Positions 55,982 to 64,000 of a stretch of DNA of 64,000 bases are shown piece by piece. Below the pieces are notes generated by a model that was given only the letters and a program-made list of their open reading frames with translations, was not told where the DNA came from and ran no database searches. Location: the NCBI RefSeq assembly GCF_031195445.1, contig NZ_CP133480.1, positions 620,001-684,000 on the forward strand. The letters run 5' to 3'. The stretch's first letter is position 1. Every line of letters starts with the position of its first letter. The stretch comes from Acuticoccus sp. MNP-M23 (GTDB lineage Bacteria > Pseudomonadota > Alphaproteobacteria > Rhizobiales > Amorphaceae). The position numbers were made by a program, and so were the translations under genes.

Positions 55982-56632
55982 ATGGTCTTCACGTTCGACT
56001 GGGACCGCACCGCGCGCACCGGCACCGCCGAAGCCGTCCTGTGCGAGGGCAAAGAGCCATCCGACATTGAAGCCATCTGCGCCGACGCTGCCGGCCGGGC
56101 AATGTTCCTCACCCGCCTCACCCCCGAGATGCTGGCTGCGCTTGCGGCCCCGTTGCGCGAAAGACTCGACTACGAGCCCCTCTCGCGCACCGCCATCCTC
56201 GGCACGCCGCCGGCGCCGTCCGGCCCTGCCGCCGCCATTGTGGCCGCCGGCACCGCAGACCGGGGCACGGCGCTGGAAGCGGCCCGCACGCTTCAGTTCA
56301 GCGGCCGCAATCACAAGATGATCATCGATGTGGGGGTGGCCGGCCTGTGGCGTTTGACCGCACGGCTGGACGAGATCGAACGGGCCCCGGTGGTGATCGT
56401 CGTCGCGGGCATGGAGGGCGCGATCTTCAGCGTGCTCGCCGGGCTCATCGCGGCGCCGATCATTGCCGTGCCGACCAGCAATGGCTACGGCGTGGCCGAA
56501 GGCGGCAAGGCGGCGCTCTCCAGCGCACTGGCGTCCTGTGCGCCCGGCATCACCACCGTCAACATCGACAACGGCTTCGGTGCGGCGTGTGCGGCCATCC
56601 GGATTCTGCGGGCGCGGCAGGCGACCGCTTGA
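55982..56632 (+). CDS. larB: Nicotinate mononucleotide carboxylase/hydrolase LarB
   Basis: Carboxylates and hydrolyses nicotinic acid adenine dinucleotide, the first step of nickel-pincer cofactor synthesis. The 216-residue protein has the AIR-carboxylase-like C-terminal half ([37 protein letters not shown]) and the LarB ending [15 protein letters not shown]. Its start immediately follows the larE stop. The larC-larE-larB order forms one operon. Confidence 0.92.
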   Translation: MVFTFDWDRTARTGTAEAVLCEGKEPSDIEAICADAAGRAMFLTRLTPEMLAALAAPLRERLDYEPLSRTAILGTPPAPSGPAAAIVAAGTADRGTALEAARTLQFSGRNHKMIIDVGVAGLWRLTARLDEIERAPVVIVVAGMEGAIFSVLAGLIAAPIIAVPTSNGYGVAEGGKAALSSALASCAPGITTVNIDNGFGAACAAIRILRARQATA

Positions 56633-56654
56633 ACCTGCCGCACCGGCGGTGCAA

Positions 56655-58079
56655 ATGTCGCGCATGACGCAAATCAATATCATTGGCGGCGGTCTCGCCG
56701 GGTCAGAAGCCGCATTCCAGCTGGCCGAAGCCGGCATGACCGTCGTCCTGCACGAGATGCGCCCCGTGCGCACCACCGAGGCGCACAAGACGGACGGCCT
56801 TGCCGAACTCGTCTGCTCCAACTCGTTCCGTTCCGACGATGCGCAAAACAGCGCCGTCGGCCTGATCCATCAGGAGCTGCGGGACATGGGCTCGCTCATC
56901 ATGGAAGCGGCCGACCGCAACCAGGTGCCGGCGGGCGGTGCGCTGGCGGTGGACCGCGACGGCTTTTCCGCAGTCGTCACCGAGCGGCTCTCGCAGCACC
57001 CCAACATCACCATCAGCCGCGAGGAAGTGACCAAGCTGCCGCAGACCATGGCGATTGTCGCCACCGGCCCGCTCACCAGCAAGGCTCTGGCGGCCGAGAT
57101 TGCCGCCCTCACCGGCGCCGATGCGCTGGCGTTCTTCGATGCCATTGCCCCCATCGTCTACCGCGAGAGCGTCGACATGGACGTGGCGTGGTTCCAGTCC
57201 CGCTACGACAAGCCCGGACCCGGCGGCACCGGCGCCGACTATCTCAACTGCCCGATGTCGCGCGACCAGTACGAAGCCTTCATCGACGCGCTGATCGCGT
57301 CCGACCGGGTCCCGTTCAAGGGTTTCGAAGACACGCCCTATTTCGACGGCTGCCTCCCCATTGAGGTGATGGCCGAGCGCGGCCGCGAAACGCTGCGCCA
57401 CGGGCCGATGAAGCCCGTCGGCCTCACCAACCCGCGCGACCCGCAGGTGAAACCCTACGCCATCGTCCAGCTGCGGCAGGACAATGCGCTGGGCACGCTC
57501 TACAATATGGTCGGCTTCCAGACGAAGCTGCGTTACGGCGCGCAAGGCGACGTGTTCCGGATGATCCCCGGCCTGGAGAAGGCCGAGTTCGCGCGCCTTG
57601 GCGGCCTCCACCGCAACACCTACATCGAGAGCCCGCGCCTGCTTGACCCGACGCTGCGGCTGAAGGCATCCCCCAATCTGCGCTTTGCCGGCCAGGTGAC
57701 GGGCTGCGAGGGTTATGTGGAGGCAACAGCCACCGGAATGCTTGCTGCGCGCTTTGCCGCCGCGGAAATGACGGGGGCCGCCCTTGTCCCGCCGCCTGCC
57801 ACAACGGCGCTCGGCGCTCTTCTGGGCCACATCACCGGCGGTCACCTCACCGAGGAGGCTGCGGAGGCCGGAAAGCCCCGCTCCTATCAGCCGATGAATG
57901 TCAATTTCGGGCTGTTTCCGGAGCTGGACGAGACTGCCAAGCGCGGCCGGCGCGGTGCCCGCAAGCAAGCCCGCAAGGTGGCCTACTGCGAACGCGCCCG
58001 CGAGGACTTTGCAGCCTGGCGGGCTGGCGCTCCCCCGTCCGCTGACGTCGCGGATGCGAAGGATACGGTCACCGCATAA
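56655..58079 (+). CDS. trmFO: Methylenetetrahydrofolate-tRNA-(uracil-5-)-methyltransferase TrmFO
   Basis: Folate- and FAD-dependent formation of m5U54 in tRNA. The 474-residue protein has the dinucleotide motif [19 protein letters not shown] and the signature [20 protein letters not shown] with CSNSFRSDD. ATGs at 56655 and 56664 are both possible; I used the first. It lies 22 bp after larB but is functionally unrelated to it. Confidence 0.94.
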   Translation: MSRMTQINIIGGGLAGSEAAFQLAEAGMTVVLHEMRPVRTTEAHKTDGLAELVCSNSFRSDDAQNSAVGLIHQELRDMGSLIMEAADRNQVPAGGALAVDRDGFSAVVTERLSQHPNITISREEVTKLPQTMAIVATGPLTSKALAAEIAALTGADALAFFDAIAPIVYRESVDMDVAWFQSRYDKPGPGGTGADYLNCPMSRDQYEAFIDALIASDRVPFKGFEDTPYFDGCLPIEVMAERGRETLRHGPMKPVGLTNPRDPQVKPYAIVQLRQDNALGTLYNMVGFQTKLRYGAQGDVFRMIPGLEKAEFARLGGLHRNTYIESPRLLDPTLRLKASPNLRFAGQVTGCEGYVEATATGMLAARFAAAEMTGAALVPPPATTALGALLGHITGGHLTEEAAEAGKPRSYQPMNVNFGLFPELDETAKRGRRGARKQARKVAYCERAREDFAAWRAGAPPSADVADAKDTVTA

Positions 58080-58155
58080 CCAGTATCTCGCAGAAGGACA
58101 CTAGAAGGCGCGTCCTTTCGTTACATTTCGTTGATGACGTGAAGCGGCGCCGACC

Positions 58156-59250
58156 GTGCGCCATGCGTTGAAAAGAGGACGACGAGAGGTGGAACCCATC
58201 CCGGCCGGATCCGAACTGTCGGTCGATCATAGTGCTATCGTAGAAGCCTTGCACGACGCTGTGGTCGTCATCGACAGTTCGCTGACCGTTCACTTCGCCA
58301 ACACATCCTACCTCGAACTTTTCGGCTGCAGCCAGGCAGACGCGGTCGGACATCGGTTGTTTTCCAACCATGCGGCACTGGCAGGCGACACTATTCTCAG
58401 CGGCCTTCTCAAGGCCGTATGCGAACTGGACGTCAGCGTGGACGGCTATGTGCTCGAAGCCGAGTTTCCGGACGAGGGGCAGCGCAAGGTTCAGATCCGC
58501 GCCCATCGCATCAACAAGACCGGCCTCCTGTCGGCGCTGACCGTGGTCTCCCTGTCTCTCCTCGCCAGTGAAAACGCTGATGCAAGCGCGGCCGCCACGG
58601 CGGCTGCGGTGAAATCTGTCGAGGCGGAGCTTGCGGATGTCCACCACCGCGCCCGCAACAATCTCGCCTCCATCTTGTCCATGCTCCGGCTGGAGCAACG
58701 CGGTGTGAGCGACCCGCACACCTCCGGCATTCTGGAGCGGGTGTCGCTGCGGATCGAAGCGGTGTCCTGGGTCTACGAGCTGATGCGGCTCGATGCCGAC
58801 CGCCGCGCAATTCCGCTCCTGCCCTATTTCCGGCTGTTGGGCCGCGCGATAGAGAGCCAGTCCGGCGCAGCGCGGCAGAAGTGGCATGTGGAGGTTGGCG
58901 GCGAAGACCTTGCGGCAACCACCGACGAAGCGGTCAACATCGGCATGCTGCTCACCGAAATTCTGGCTGACATTGCCGACACCAAATTTGCCGGAGCCGA
59001 GGCGCCAGGGCTCGTTTCGATCGACCTGCGGCGCAGCGCCGACCAGATGGCAATCACCATAACGGACAGCCGGACCGGAGACATCATTCCCGCATCGGCC
59101 AACGCGCCGCCCTCCCTCGGCCAGAAGCTGATCAAGCTCTATCTTTCGGCGTTGCACGGGCGGATGGAGCAGACCGGCACGCCTGGCGAGTGCGTGTGGA
59201 CGGCGCTGCGCCTGAACCACAGCGGCGCCACCATCCGCCTGGCGGCCTGA
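58156..59250 (+). CDS. PAS/HisKA_2-type sensor histidine kinase with degenerate ATP-binding domain
   Basis: A 364-residue cytoplasmic sensor. PAS-like domain at about 25-130 (ALHDAVVVIDSSLTVHFANT), then a HisKA_2 phosphoacceptor helix with DVHHRARNNLASILSMLRL at 161-179. The ATPase part is changed: the N box reads TEILADIADTKF (267-278) with Asp272 where the ATP-binding Asn is expected, and the G1 box reads DSRTGDI. Autophosphorylation is doubtful. No response regulator is adjacent. The start is uncertain: GTG 58156 or GTG 58189, the latter behind a purine-rich site. Confidence 0.75.
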   Translation: MRHALKRGRREVEPIPAGSELSVDHSAIVEALHDAVVVIDSSLTVHFANTSYLELFGCSQADAVGHRLFSNHAALAGDTILSGLLKAVCELDVSVDGYVLEAEFPDEGQRKVQIRAHRINKTGLLSALTVVSLSLLASENADASAAATAAAVKSVEAELADVHHRARNNLASILSMLRLEQRGVSDPHTSGILERVSLRIEAVSWVYELMRLDADRRAIPLLPYFRLLGRAIESQSGAARQKWHVEVGGEDLAATTDEAVNIGMLLTEILADIADTKFAGAEAPGLVSIDLRRSADQMAITITDSRTGDIIPASANAPPSLGQKLIKLYLSALHGRMEQTGTPGECVWTALRLNHSGATIRLAA

Positions 59251-59273
59251 CGCCCCCTGACGGCTCCGGTGGC

Positions 59274-60143
59274 TCAGGCCGCCAGAAAACGCTTCACGGT
59301 TTCGATGGATGCGCGGTCCCACAGGAGCGGCGCGTGCCCCTCGCCACTGGCGACGAACGTGCCAAGCCGGCGATGGCACCGGCGCATGGACTCAACGGTC
59401 GCGGCGGAAAGGAGATCCGAGTGCGCGCCGCGCAGGACGAGCACCGGGCATTGCTTCAACGCGTCGAAGGCCGGCCAGAAATCGGGCGGTTCTGACGCCG
59501 AATTGGTCTGGCGGAAAGGGGCTGCCAGCGCTTCGTCATAGTCGAGCACCACGTCGCCCGTTTCGGCATCGGACGAGGCGAGCTGGCGCGCGAACCGGAC
59601 CCATTGTTCGCCCCTCAGGCGCGGGAACTGGGTCTGCTGGGTGGCGGACAGCGCTTCGCCGAGGGCCTCGAACGAGGCAAATCGCATGGTGGTGCCGACG
59701 TTCTCGCCAATCCGTGCAAGCCCCGCCGGCTCGATCCGCGGGCCGATATCGTTGAGCACCACGCGGTCGATCCGTTCCGGGTGGAACATCGCAAGCAGCA
59801 TGACGAGCAGCCCCCCGCGCGAGGTGCCGACGAACCGGGCACGCGGGATCTTGAATGCATCCATCGCGGCCAGAAGGTCCGCCATTTCCTGCGGAAGGGT
59901 GTAGGTTTCCGGCGCACTCCGGCCGGATCTGCCGCGCCCGCGCGAGTCCAGCGAGAGAACGCGCATCGCCTCGCCGGCGCTGCCTGTGGTGGCCAGAACA
60001 TCGGCGATGGCGGTGAAGTCGCGGGCGTTGCGCGTCAGGCCCGGCAGGCAGATGACCGGGCAAGGGTCCGACTGAGGGCCGCGATCCTCTGCATGCAGCA
60101 GGACGCCATCGTTGGCCTTGGCGGTCAGTTCGCGCGGGGTCAG
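59274..60143 (-). CDS. Alpha/beta hydrolase, probable CTG start
   Basis: The hydrolase core includes GTSRGG (nucleophile Ser) and late VASGEGHAPLLWDR with the catalytic His. The first ATG in frame (59966) would cut off the N-terminal strand and the oxyanion segment VICLPGLTRNARDF, which are encoded in frame just upstream. Reading back, no ATG, GTG or TTG occurs before the frame closes, but a CTG at 60143 is preceded by GGGGGAGG and overlaps the lytic transglycosylase stop as CTGA. This gives 289 residues, a normal length. The substrate is unknown. Confidence 0.8.
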   Translation of the reverse strand: MTPRELTAKANDGVLLHAEDRGPQSDPCPVICLPGLTRNARDFTAIADVLATTGSAGEAMRVLSLDSRGRGRSGRSAPETYTLPQEMADLLAAMDAFKIPRARFVGTSRGGLLVMLLAMFHPERIDRVVLNDIGPRIEPAGLARIGENVGTTMRFASFEALGEALSATQQTQFPRLRGEQWVRFARQLASSDAETGDVVLDYDEALAAPFRQTNSASEPPDFWPAFDALKQCPVLVLRGAHSDLLSAATVESMRRCHRRLGTFVASGEGHAPLLWDRASIETVKRFLAA

Positions 60144-62527
60144 CTCTGCCTCCCCCGTTTCAGGTCGCCCGTGATCGCGAGCTGTCCCGTGCCCAGCGCT
60201 TCACGGTAGACCTGGACGTTCTCCATCACCCGCTGCACGTAGTTGCGCGTTTCGGGGTACGGGATCTGCTCGACCCATGTGATCGGATCGACGCTGCGGT
60301 CACGGGGATCGCCGAAGCGCTCGATCCATTCTCTCACCCGTCCGGCGCCGGCATTGTAGGCCGCGAAGGTGAGAATGTAGGAGCCATCGAAATTGCCGAG
60401 GCGTTTCTTCAGGTAGGCGGCGCCGAGCGTGGCGTTGTAGGCCGGATCGCTGGTGAGCTTCGACTGGCTGTGCCTGAGGCCCAGCTCCTTTGCCACGGAG
60501 GCTGCGGTGCGCGGCATCACCTGCATCAAGCCCGCGGCACCCACGGGGCTTTTCGCGCCCGAATTGAACTGCGATTCCTGCCTCGCGATAGAGTAGACCA
60601 CGGCGCGGTCGAGCCCTGCCGGAATTTTGGCAGAGCGGGGGATGTGCTGCGTCGGGTAGGCCAGCTGGCCGACATCGATGCCCTCCTGCTGCGCTTCCTT
60701 GGCGGTCATCAGCGCAAGATGCGGGTAGCCTGCGTCCAGCGCAAGCTTGACCGCAAGCGTTGCCTGCCCCGGCGTCTTGACCGTTTCGCCCAGCGTTTTC
60801 AGGAGCGGCCAGATGCGGTGCGCATGACCTGCCGCCACAAGCCGCGTGGTCGCGACTGCAAGCGGGTTGGCTTTCATGGCGGCAATGTCGCTGCCGGTCG
60901 GCTTGGGCGCCTTGCCGACGCCGGTGCCCTTGATGCCAAGCTCGGTGCGCGCCAGCTGCCCATAATAGGTGAAGCCATAGCGCGACGCGATCTGGAGCTG
61001 TTTGCGCGCGCCATTGCTATCGCCGCGCTGCGCAGCCGCCTTGCCCCGCCAGTAGGCCGCCCGCGACAACGAAAGCGGCGTGGTCGCAATCTGCTCGAGC
61101 GCCGCAAAATGCCGTTCCGCGGCGGCCCCGTCCTTCAGGCCGGTGAGGGCGAACCAGCCGGCGTGGAACGCCTCGTCCGCCTTGTCTCCATTGCTCTCGG
61201 CAAAGCCGATGCTGGCGAGCGCGTAGGCGGAGCGCCAATCCCCCTTTTCGGCCAGCGAACGCGCGACGATGCGGCTTTCGATCCACCACGCATCGCCATT
61301 CACCACCGTACGCGGCGAGACGCGCGACAGGAGCTTTGCCGCGCCCGCAAGATCGTCCGCACGGCGCATCACTTCCGCGGCAGCCAGCGAATAGCCGGGC
61401 CGCTTGCGGTAAGCCGCAGGCACCCGCTTCAGAAGTGCATTGGCGCCGGACGCGCCCTCCGCCGCGGCGAGGCGCGCATCCATGTAGGCGCGCGGCCCCG
61501 TCCCCAGCCGGCTGCGAAGGCCCTTGGCCTCGGCACTGCGGCCTTCACCGATCAGATAATCAATCCGCGACAGGTGGTCGTCCACCGTGAGGATCGCGCC
61601 GAAATCTTCGGCATAGGCCCCCTGCAGGCCCACACCCAGCGCACGATTGTGCCAGACGGCGCGCACCGCGCGGGTTGCTGCGGCACGGTCGCCCGTTTCC
61701 AGATAGGCCTTGCCCAGAAGGCGCACCCCGGAGCCGGAAATGGCTTTGCCATTCAGCGCTCTGATGACCGCCGCCGCGCTCGGCCGCTCCCTTGCGAGGC
61801 TCTCCTCGGCACGGGTCTGGATCATTTTCGGGTCGGGCCAGCCTTTGCCGCGGGCAATGAAGTCGGCGACCATGGCGTAGGTGAGTTCGGGCGGACCGGC
61901 GCGGACGACCAGATAGTCGATGGTCAGAACGTCGAGCGGATCGCTGAGCGCGTTGCGGCGGGCGAATACTTCTTCGTAGCGATCGGCGCGCAAGGCATCG
62001 AGCGCATTCTTGAAGGAGCCGCTGCGCCGGCCGAACTTGGCGTAGGCCGTGCTGTCGCGCTGGCCATGGGCCGACAGCGCGACGTTGGCCGCAGGGGGAG
62101 CCGCCACGACCGTTGGAACCGGAGGCGGCGCCGACACCAGGCCGCTCACCACCGCATCGGGCGCACTGAAGAGCGAGGCGACCGGGCCATCGTTGGCCGC
62201 CGCGTAGGCGCTGGCAACCGGCACGGCAACGCCGTTTTCCACGCGGCCCACCACCTTGGCCCGGCTCGGGCGGCGGCGCGGCAACGCGTGGCCTGCCGCA
62301 ATCTGCGCGGCAACGGCCGGCGCCGTTTCGGGCGCTTCGGCAAAGGCGTTGTCGAAGCGGGCGGGCGCGGCAGCGCGCACGGGATTGCCGCGCGGCAACG
62401 GAGAATCAACCAGAACGACCCCGGATGACACCACCGGCGGGCGCAAGGGCGCTGCGGTTGCGGTTTCGGGGCCGAGCGCACCGGCGGCCATCGCCGCGGC
62501 AATGGCGAACGTGGTGGGTGAACGCAT
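60140..62527 (-). CDS. Soluble lytic murein transglycosylase
   Basis: Periplasmic enzyme that cleaves peptidoglycan to 1,6-anhydro products. The ATG at 62527 follows GGAG and gives 795 residues with a signal peptide (RSPTTFAIAAAMAAGALGP...). A long alpha-helical, TPR-like superhelix precedes the C-terminal SLT domain, whose catalytic Glu is in ARQESQFNSGAKSPVGAAG, followed by LMQVMPRTA and YNAGAGRVREW. An upstream ATG at 62569 is possible. It is divergent from dapA and overlaps the hydrolase downstream. Confidence 0.92.
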   Translation of the reverse strand: MRSPTTFAIAAAMAAGALGPETATAAPLRPPVVSSGVVLVDSPLPRGNPVRAAAPARFDNAFAEAPETAPAVAAQIAAGHALPRRRPSRAKVVGRVENGVAVPVASAYAAANDGPVASLFSAPDAVVSGLVSAPPPVPTVVAAPPAANVALSAHGQRDSTAYAKFGRRSGSFKNALDALRADRYEEVFARRNALSDPLDVLTIDYLVVRAGPPELTYAMVADFIARGKGWPDPKMIQTRAEESLARERPSAAAVIRALNGKAISGSGVRLLGKAYLETGDRAAATRAVRAVWHNRALGVGLQGAYAEDFGAILTVDDHLSRIDYLIGEGRSAEAKGLRSRLGTGPRAYMDARLAAAEGASGANALLKRVPAAYRKRPGYSLAAAEVMRRADDLAGAAKLLSRVSPRTVVNGDAWWIESRIVARSLAEKGDWRSAYALASIGFAESNGDKADEAFHAGWFALTGLKDGAAAERHFAALEQIATTPLSLSRAAYWRGKAAAQRGDSNGARKQLQIASRYGFTYYGQLARTELGIKGTGVGKAPKPTGSDIAAMKANPLAVATTRLVAAGHAHRIWPLLKTLGETVKTPGQATLAVKLALDAGYPHLALMTAKEAQQEGIDVGQLAYPTQHIPRSAKIPAGLDRAVVYSIARQESQFNSGAKSPVGAAGLMQVMPRTAASVAKELGLRHSQSKLTSDPAYNATLGAAYLKKRLGNFDGSYILTFAAYNAGAGRVREWIERFGDPRDRSVDPITWVEQIPYPETRNYVQRVMENVQVYREALGTGQLAITGDLKRGRQS

Positions 62528-62831
62528 CAAGAACTCCGAACGCAAACGCTGAAAGATCGAACGATAGGGCATTTTGCTTGCCAATTCGGTAATCAAATAG
62601 TGAGGCTTGAAGAAAGTCTACACCCTGAAGTTGCCGAAGTCGTCCGCCCTTCGTCCAGCGGGGCGTTTGCAGCAAGTGGGCGGCACTTTGGCGCACGCCG
62701 TGAAGCACCGCGTTCGTTTCCCGTCGCCCCCTCGTTGCGCCGGTGACACAAAACTGCCCTTGCGCGAAGGTTCCCTTTGGCACGAGGCCGAAAGTGGCGC
62801 TAAAGGTCGGAGCAAAGCGGGAGGACCAAAA
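62528..62831. other. Divergent intergenic region between lytic transglycosylase and dapA (304 bp)
   Basis: No gene or RNA motif recognised. The in-frame extension of dapA through this region is not supported, because the good ribosome site (GGGAGGA) is next to 62832. I saw no clear dyad or promoter. Confidence 0.55.
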
Positions 62832-63710
62832 TTGTTCACAGGCTCAATAACGGCGCTCGTCACACCATTTCGCGACGGCAAGATCGACGAGCGGGCGTTT
62901 ACGGACCTCATCGACTGGCAGATCGCGTCGGGCACCAACGGGTTCGTGCCCGTGGGCACGACCGGCGAATCCCCCACGCTCAGCCATGAAGAGCACCGCC
63001 GCGTGGTGGAGCTCTGCGTGGAAACGACGTCCGGACGCGTCCCGGTGATTGCCGGCGCTGGCTCCAACTCCACCCGCGAGGCTGTCGCGCTGGCCGAACA
63101 CGCCGAAAAGGCCGGCGCCACCGGCGTGCTGGTGGTCACCCCCTACTACAACAAGCCGAGCCAGGCGGGCTTGTTCGCTCACTTCAGCGCCGTTGCGAAG
63201 GCCGTCAGCCTGCCCATCATCATCTACAACATTCCGCCCCGCTCGGTGGTGGACATGAGCGTGGAGACCATGGCGGCGCTGGCCGACGCCCACCCCAACA
63301 TCGTCGGCGTCAAGGATGCGACCGCCAACCTTGCGCGGGTCAGCCGGCAGCGCGCCGCCTGCGGCGAAAAGTTCGTGCAGCTTTCCGGTGAGGATGCCAC
63401 GGCGCTTGCCTTCAACGCCCACGGTGGCATCGGGTGCATTTCGGTCACGGCCAACGTGGCGCCCAAAGAGTGCGCGGACTTTCAGGCTGCCTGCACCCGA
63501 GGCGATTACAAGGCGGCGCTCGCCATGCAGGATGTGCTGATGCCGCTGCACGACGCGATGTTTGTGGAGCCCAACCCGGCCGGGCCGAAATATGCCCTGT
63601 CGCGCCTCGGCAAGATCGCCAACGAGCTGCGTGAGCCCCTCGTTCCGGTGAGTGCGCCCACCGCTGCCATCATCGACAAGGCTATGGCCCTTGCCGGATT
63701 GAGCGACTGA
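62832..63710 (+). CDS. dapA: 4-hydroxy-tetrahydrodipicolinate synthase
   Basis: Condenses pyruvate with aspartate semialdehyde in lysine and diaminopimelate synthesis. The TTG at 62832 follows GGGAGGA and gives 292 residues, the exact family length, starting (M)[34 protein letters not shown] and the Schiff-base lysine in GVKDATANL are present. A longer frame beginning at 62607 lacks a ribosome site. Confidence 0.95.
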   Translation: MFTGSITALVTPFRDGKIDERAFTDLIDWQIASGTNGFVPVGTTGESPTLSHEEHRRVVELCVETTSGRVPVIAGAGSNSTREAVALAEHAEKAGATGVLVVTPYYNKPSQAGLFAHFSAVAKAVSLPIIIYNIPPRSVVDMSVETMAALADAHPNIVGVKDATANLARVSRQRAACGEKFVQLSGEDATALAFNAHGGIGCISVTANVAPKECADFQAACTRGDYKAALAMQDVLMPLHDAMFVEPNPAGPKYALSRLGKIANELREPLVPVSAPTAAIIDKAMALAGLSD

Positions 63711-63810
63711 TCCGCCGATCTGCCAGCTGGTCTTGCCGGTAAAAAGCTGCTGGTCTTCAAAACCCCGAAACAGTCCGCTGGAGCACAGCGCCGACATGAA
63801 TGGAGCACCG

Positions 63811-64000
63811 ATGACACGCCACACCATGCTTCTGGCTGCACTCGCCGCCGGCGCCTTCAGCCTCGCGGTCGTCCCCGTCGAGGCCAAGCCGGCGCGCTGC
63901 TACAGCACCGACGAAGGCGACTATGCGTGCGACTTCAAGCAGTTTGGCGGTGACGGCAGCTTCACCGTCTCCGCCCCCCTGCGGCCGACCTACACCATCT
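63811..64000 (+). CDS. Secreted hypothetical protein (3' end outside window)
   Basis: The first 63 residues of a protein with a signal peptide (MTRHTMLLAALAAGAFSLAV, cleavage likely after VEA) and two cysteines soon after (ARCYSTDEGDYACDF). The ATG at 63811 follows GGAG; an ATG at 63796 is also in frame. Nothing identifies the function; it is truncated by the window end. It is 100 bp after dapA on the same strand. Confidence 0.7.
   Translation, partial: MTRHTMLLAALAAGAFSLAVVPVEAKPARCYSTDEGDYACDFKQFGGDGSFTVSAPLRPTYTI

Noticed and set aside
62607-62831. Upstream extension of dapA
   Set aside because: The extra 75 residues are unlike any DapA. The TTG at 62832 has a strong ribosome site and gives the exact family length.
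1-64000. Mobile elements, CRISPR arrays, tRNA or rRNA genes
   Set aside because: No transposase, integrase, regularly spaced repeats or tRNA cloverleaf was seen on either strand. The gene order is that of a stable chromosome.

Overview
The window is very GC-rich, densely coding chromosomal DNA from an alphaproteobacterium, most likely of the order Hyphomicrobiales (rhizobia and relatives). The evidence is gene order. The run miaB-phoH-ybeY-corC-lnt-XRE regulator-metK-trmB and the run rpoZ-rsh-DUF2062-acpS-lepB-rnc-era-recO are both typical of that group. A giant single-module polyketide synthase followed by an alpha-oxoamine synthase matches the rhizobial RkpA/RkpG pair. No rRNA, tRNA, CRISPR array, insertion sequence, integrase or phage gene was recognised.

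Layout. 0-3 kb: 3' part of a malic enzyme/phosphotransacetylase fusion gene and a family-2 glycosyltransferase. 3-14 kb (minus strand): a housekeeping block for tRNA modification, SAM synthesis, lipoprotein acylation, ribosome maturation, phospholipid acylation and Fe-S delivery (gnat-trmB, metK, XRE, lnt, corC, ybeY, phoH, miaB, plsC, rimI, tsaB, nfuA), with many ATGA overlaps. 14-25.7 kb: a DUF427 gene, then on the minus strand a sulfotransferase, parC, a SOUL protein, recO, era, rnc, lepB, acpS, DUF2062, rsh and rpoZ. 25.8-27.1 kb: a NYN-domain protein and a family-5-type uracil-DNA glycosylase, closed by a strong bidirectional terminator. 27.2-31 kb: capsule export genes (Wza-like lipoprotein, KpsE/Wzz-like protein, and a KpsT-like protein that has lost its ATPase motifs). 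31-41.5 kb: mixed metabolism and DNA repair (panE, enoyl-CoA hydratase, GAF-EAL protein, dprA, plsY, aidB-like, RraA-like, ogt, LarA-like, smpB). 41.6-51.4 kb: alpha-oxoamine synthase, a reducing type I PKS of about 2,444 residues, and a PfkB kinase. 51.9-54 kb: Gfo/Idh dehydrogenase and DegT aminotransferase. 54-56.6 kb: larC-larE-larB for the nickel-pincer nucleotide cofactor. 56.6-64 kb: trmFO, a degenerate histidine kinase, an alpha/beta hydrolase, a lytic transglycosylase, dapA and the start of a secreted protein.

Two themes cross the gene list. The first is cell-surface glycan and lipid: capsule exporters, a PKS/oxoamine synthase pair that could make a long-chain amino-ketone, a Gfo/Idh-DegT amino-sugar pair, and glycosyltransferase and sulfotransferase genes. 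The second is nickel-pincer enzymology: larC, larE and larB lie about 13 kb from a LarA-family gene that keeps the residues expected to hold the cofactor. Other unusual points are a GNAT-TrmB fusion, an alpha/beta hydrolase whose only full-length start is a CTG overlapping the upstream stop codon, a pseudo-ATPase in the capsule locus, and several dyad-symmetric sequences in control regions.
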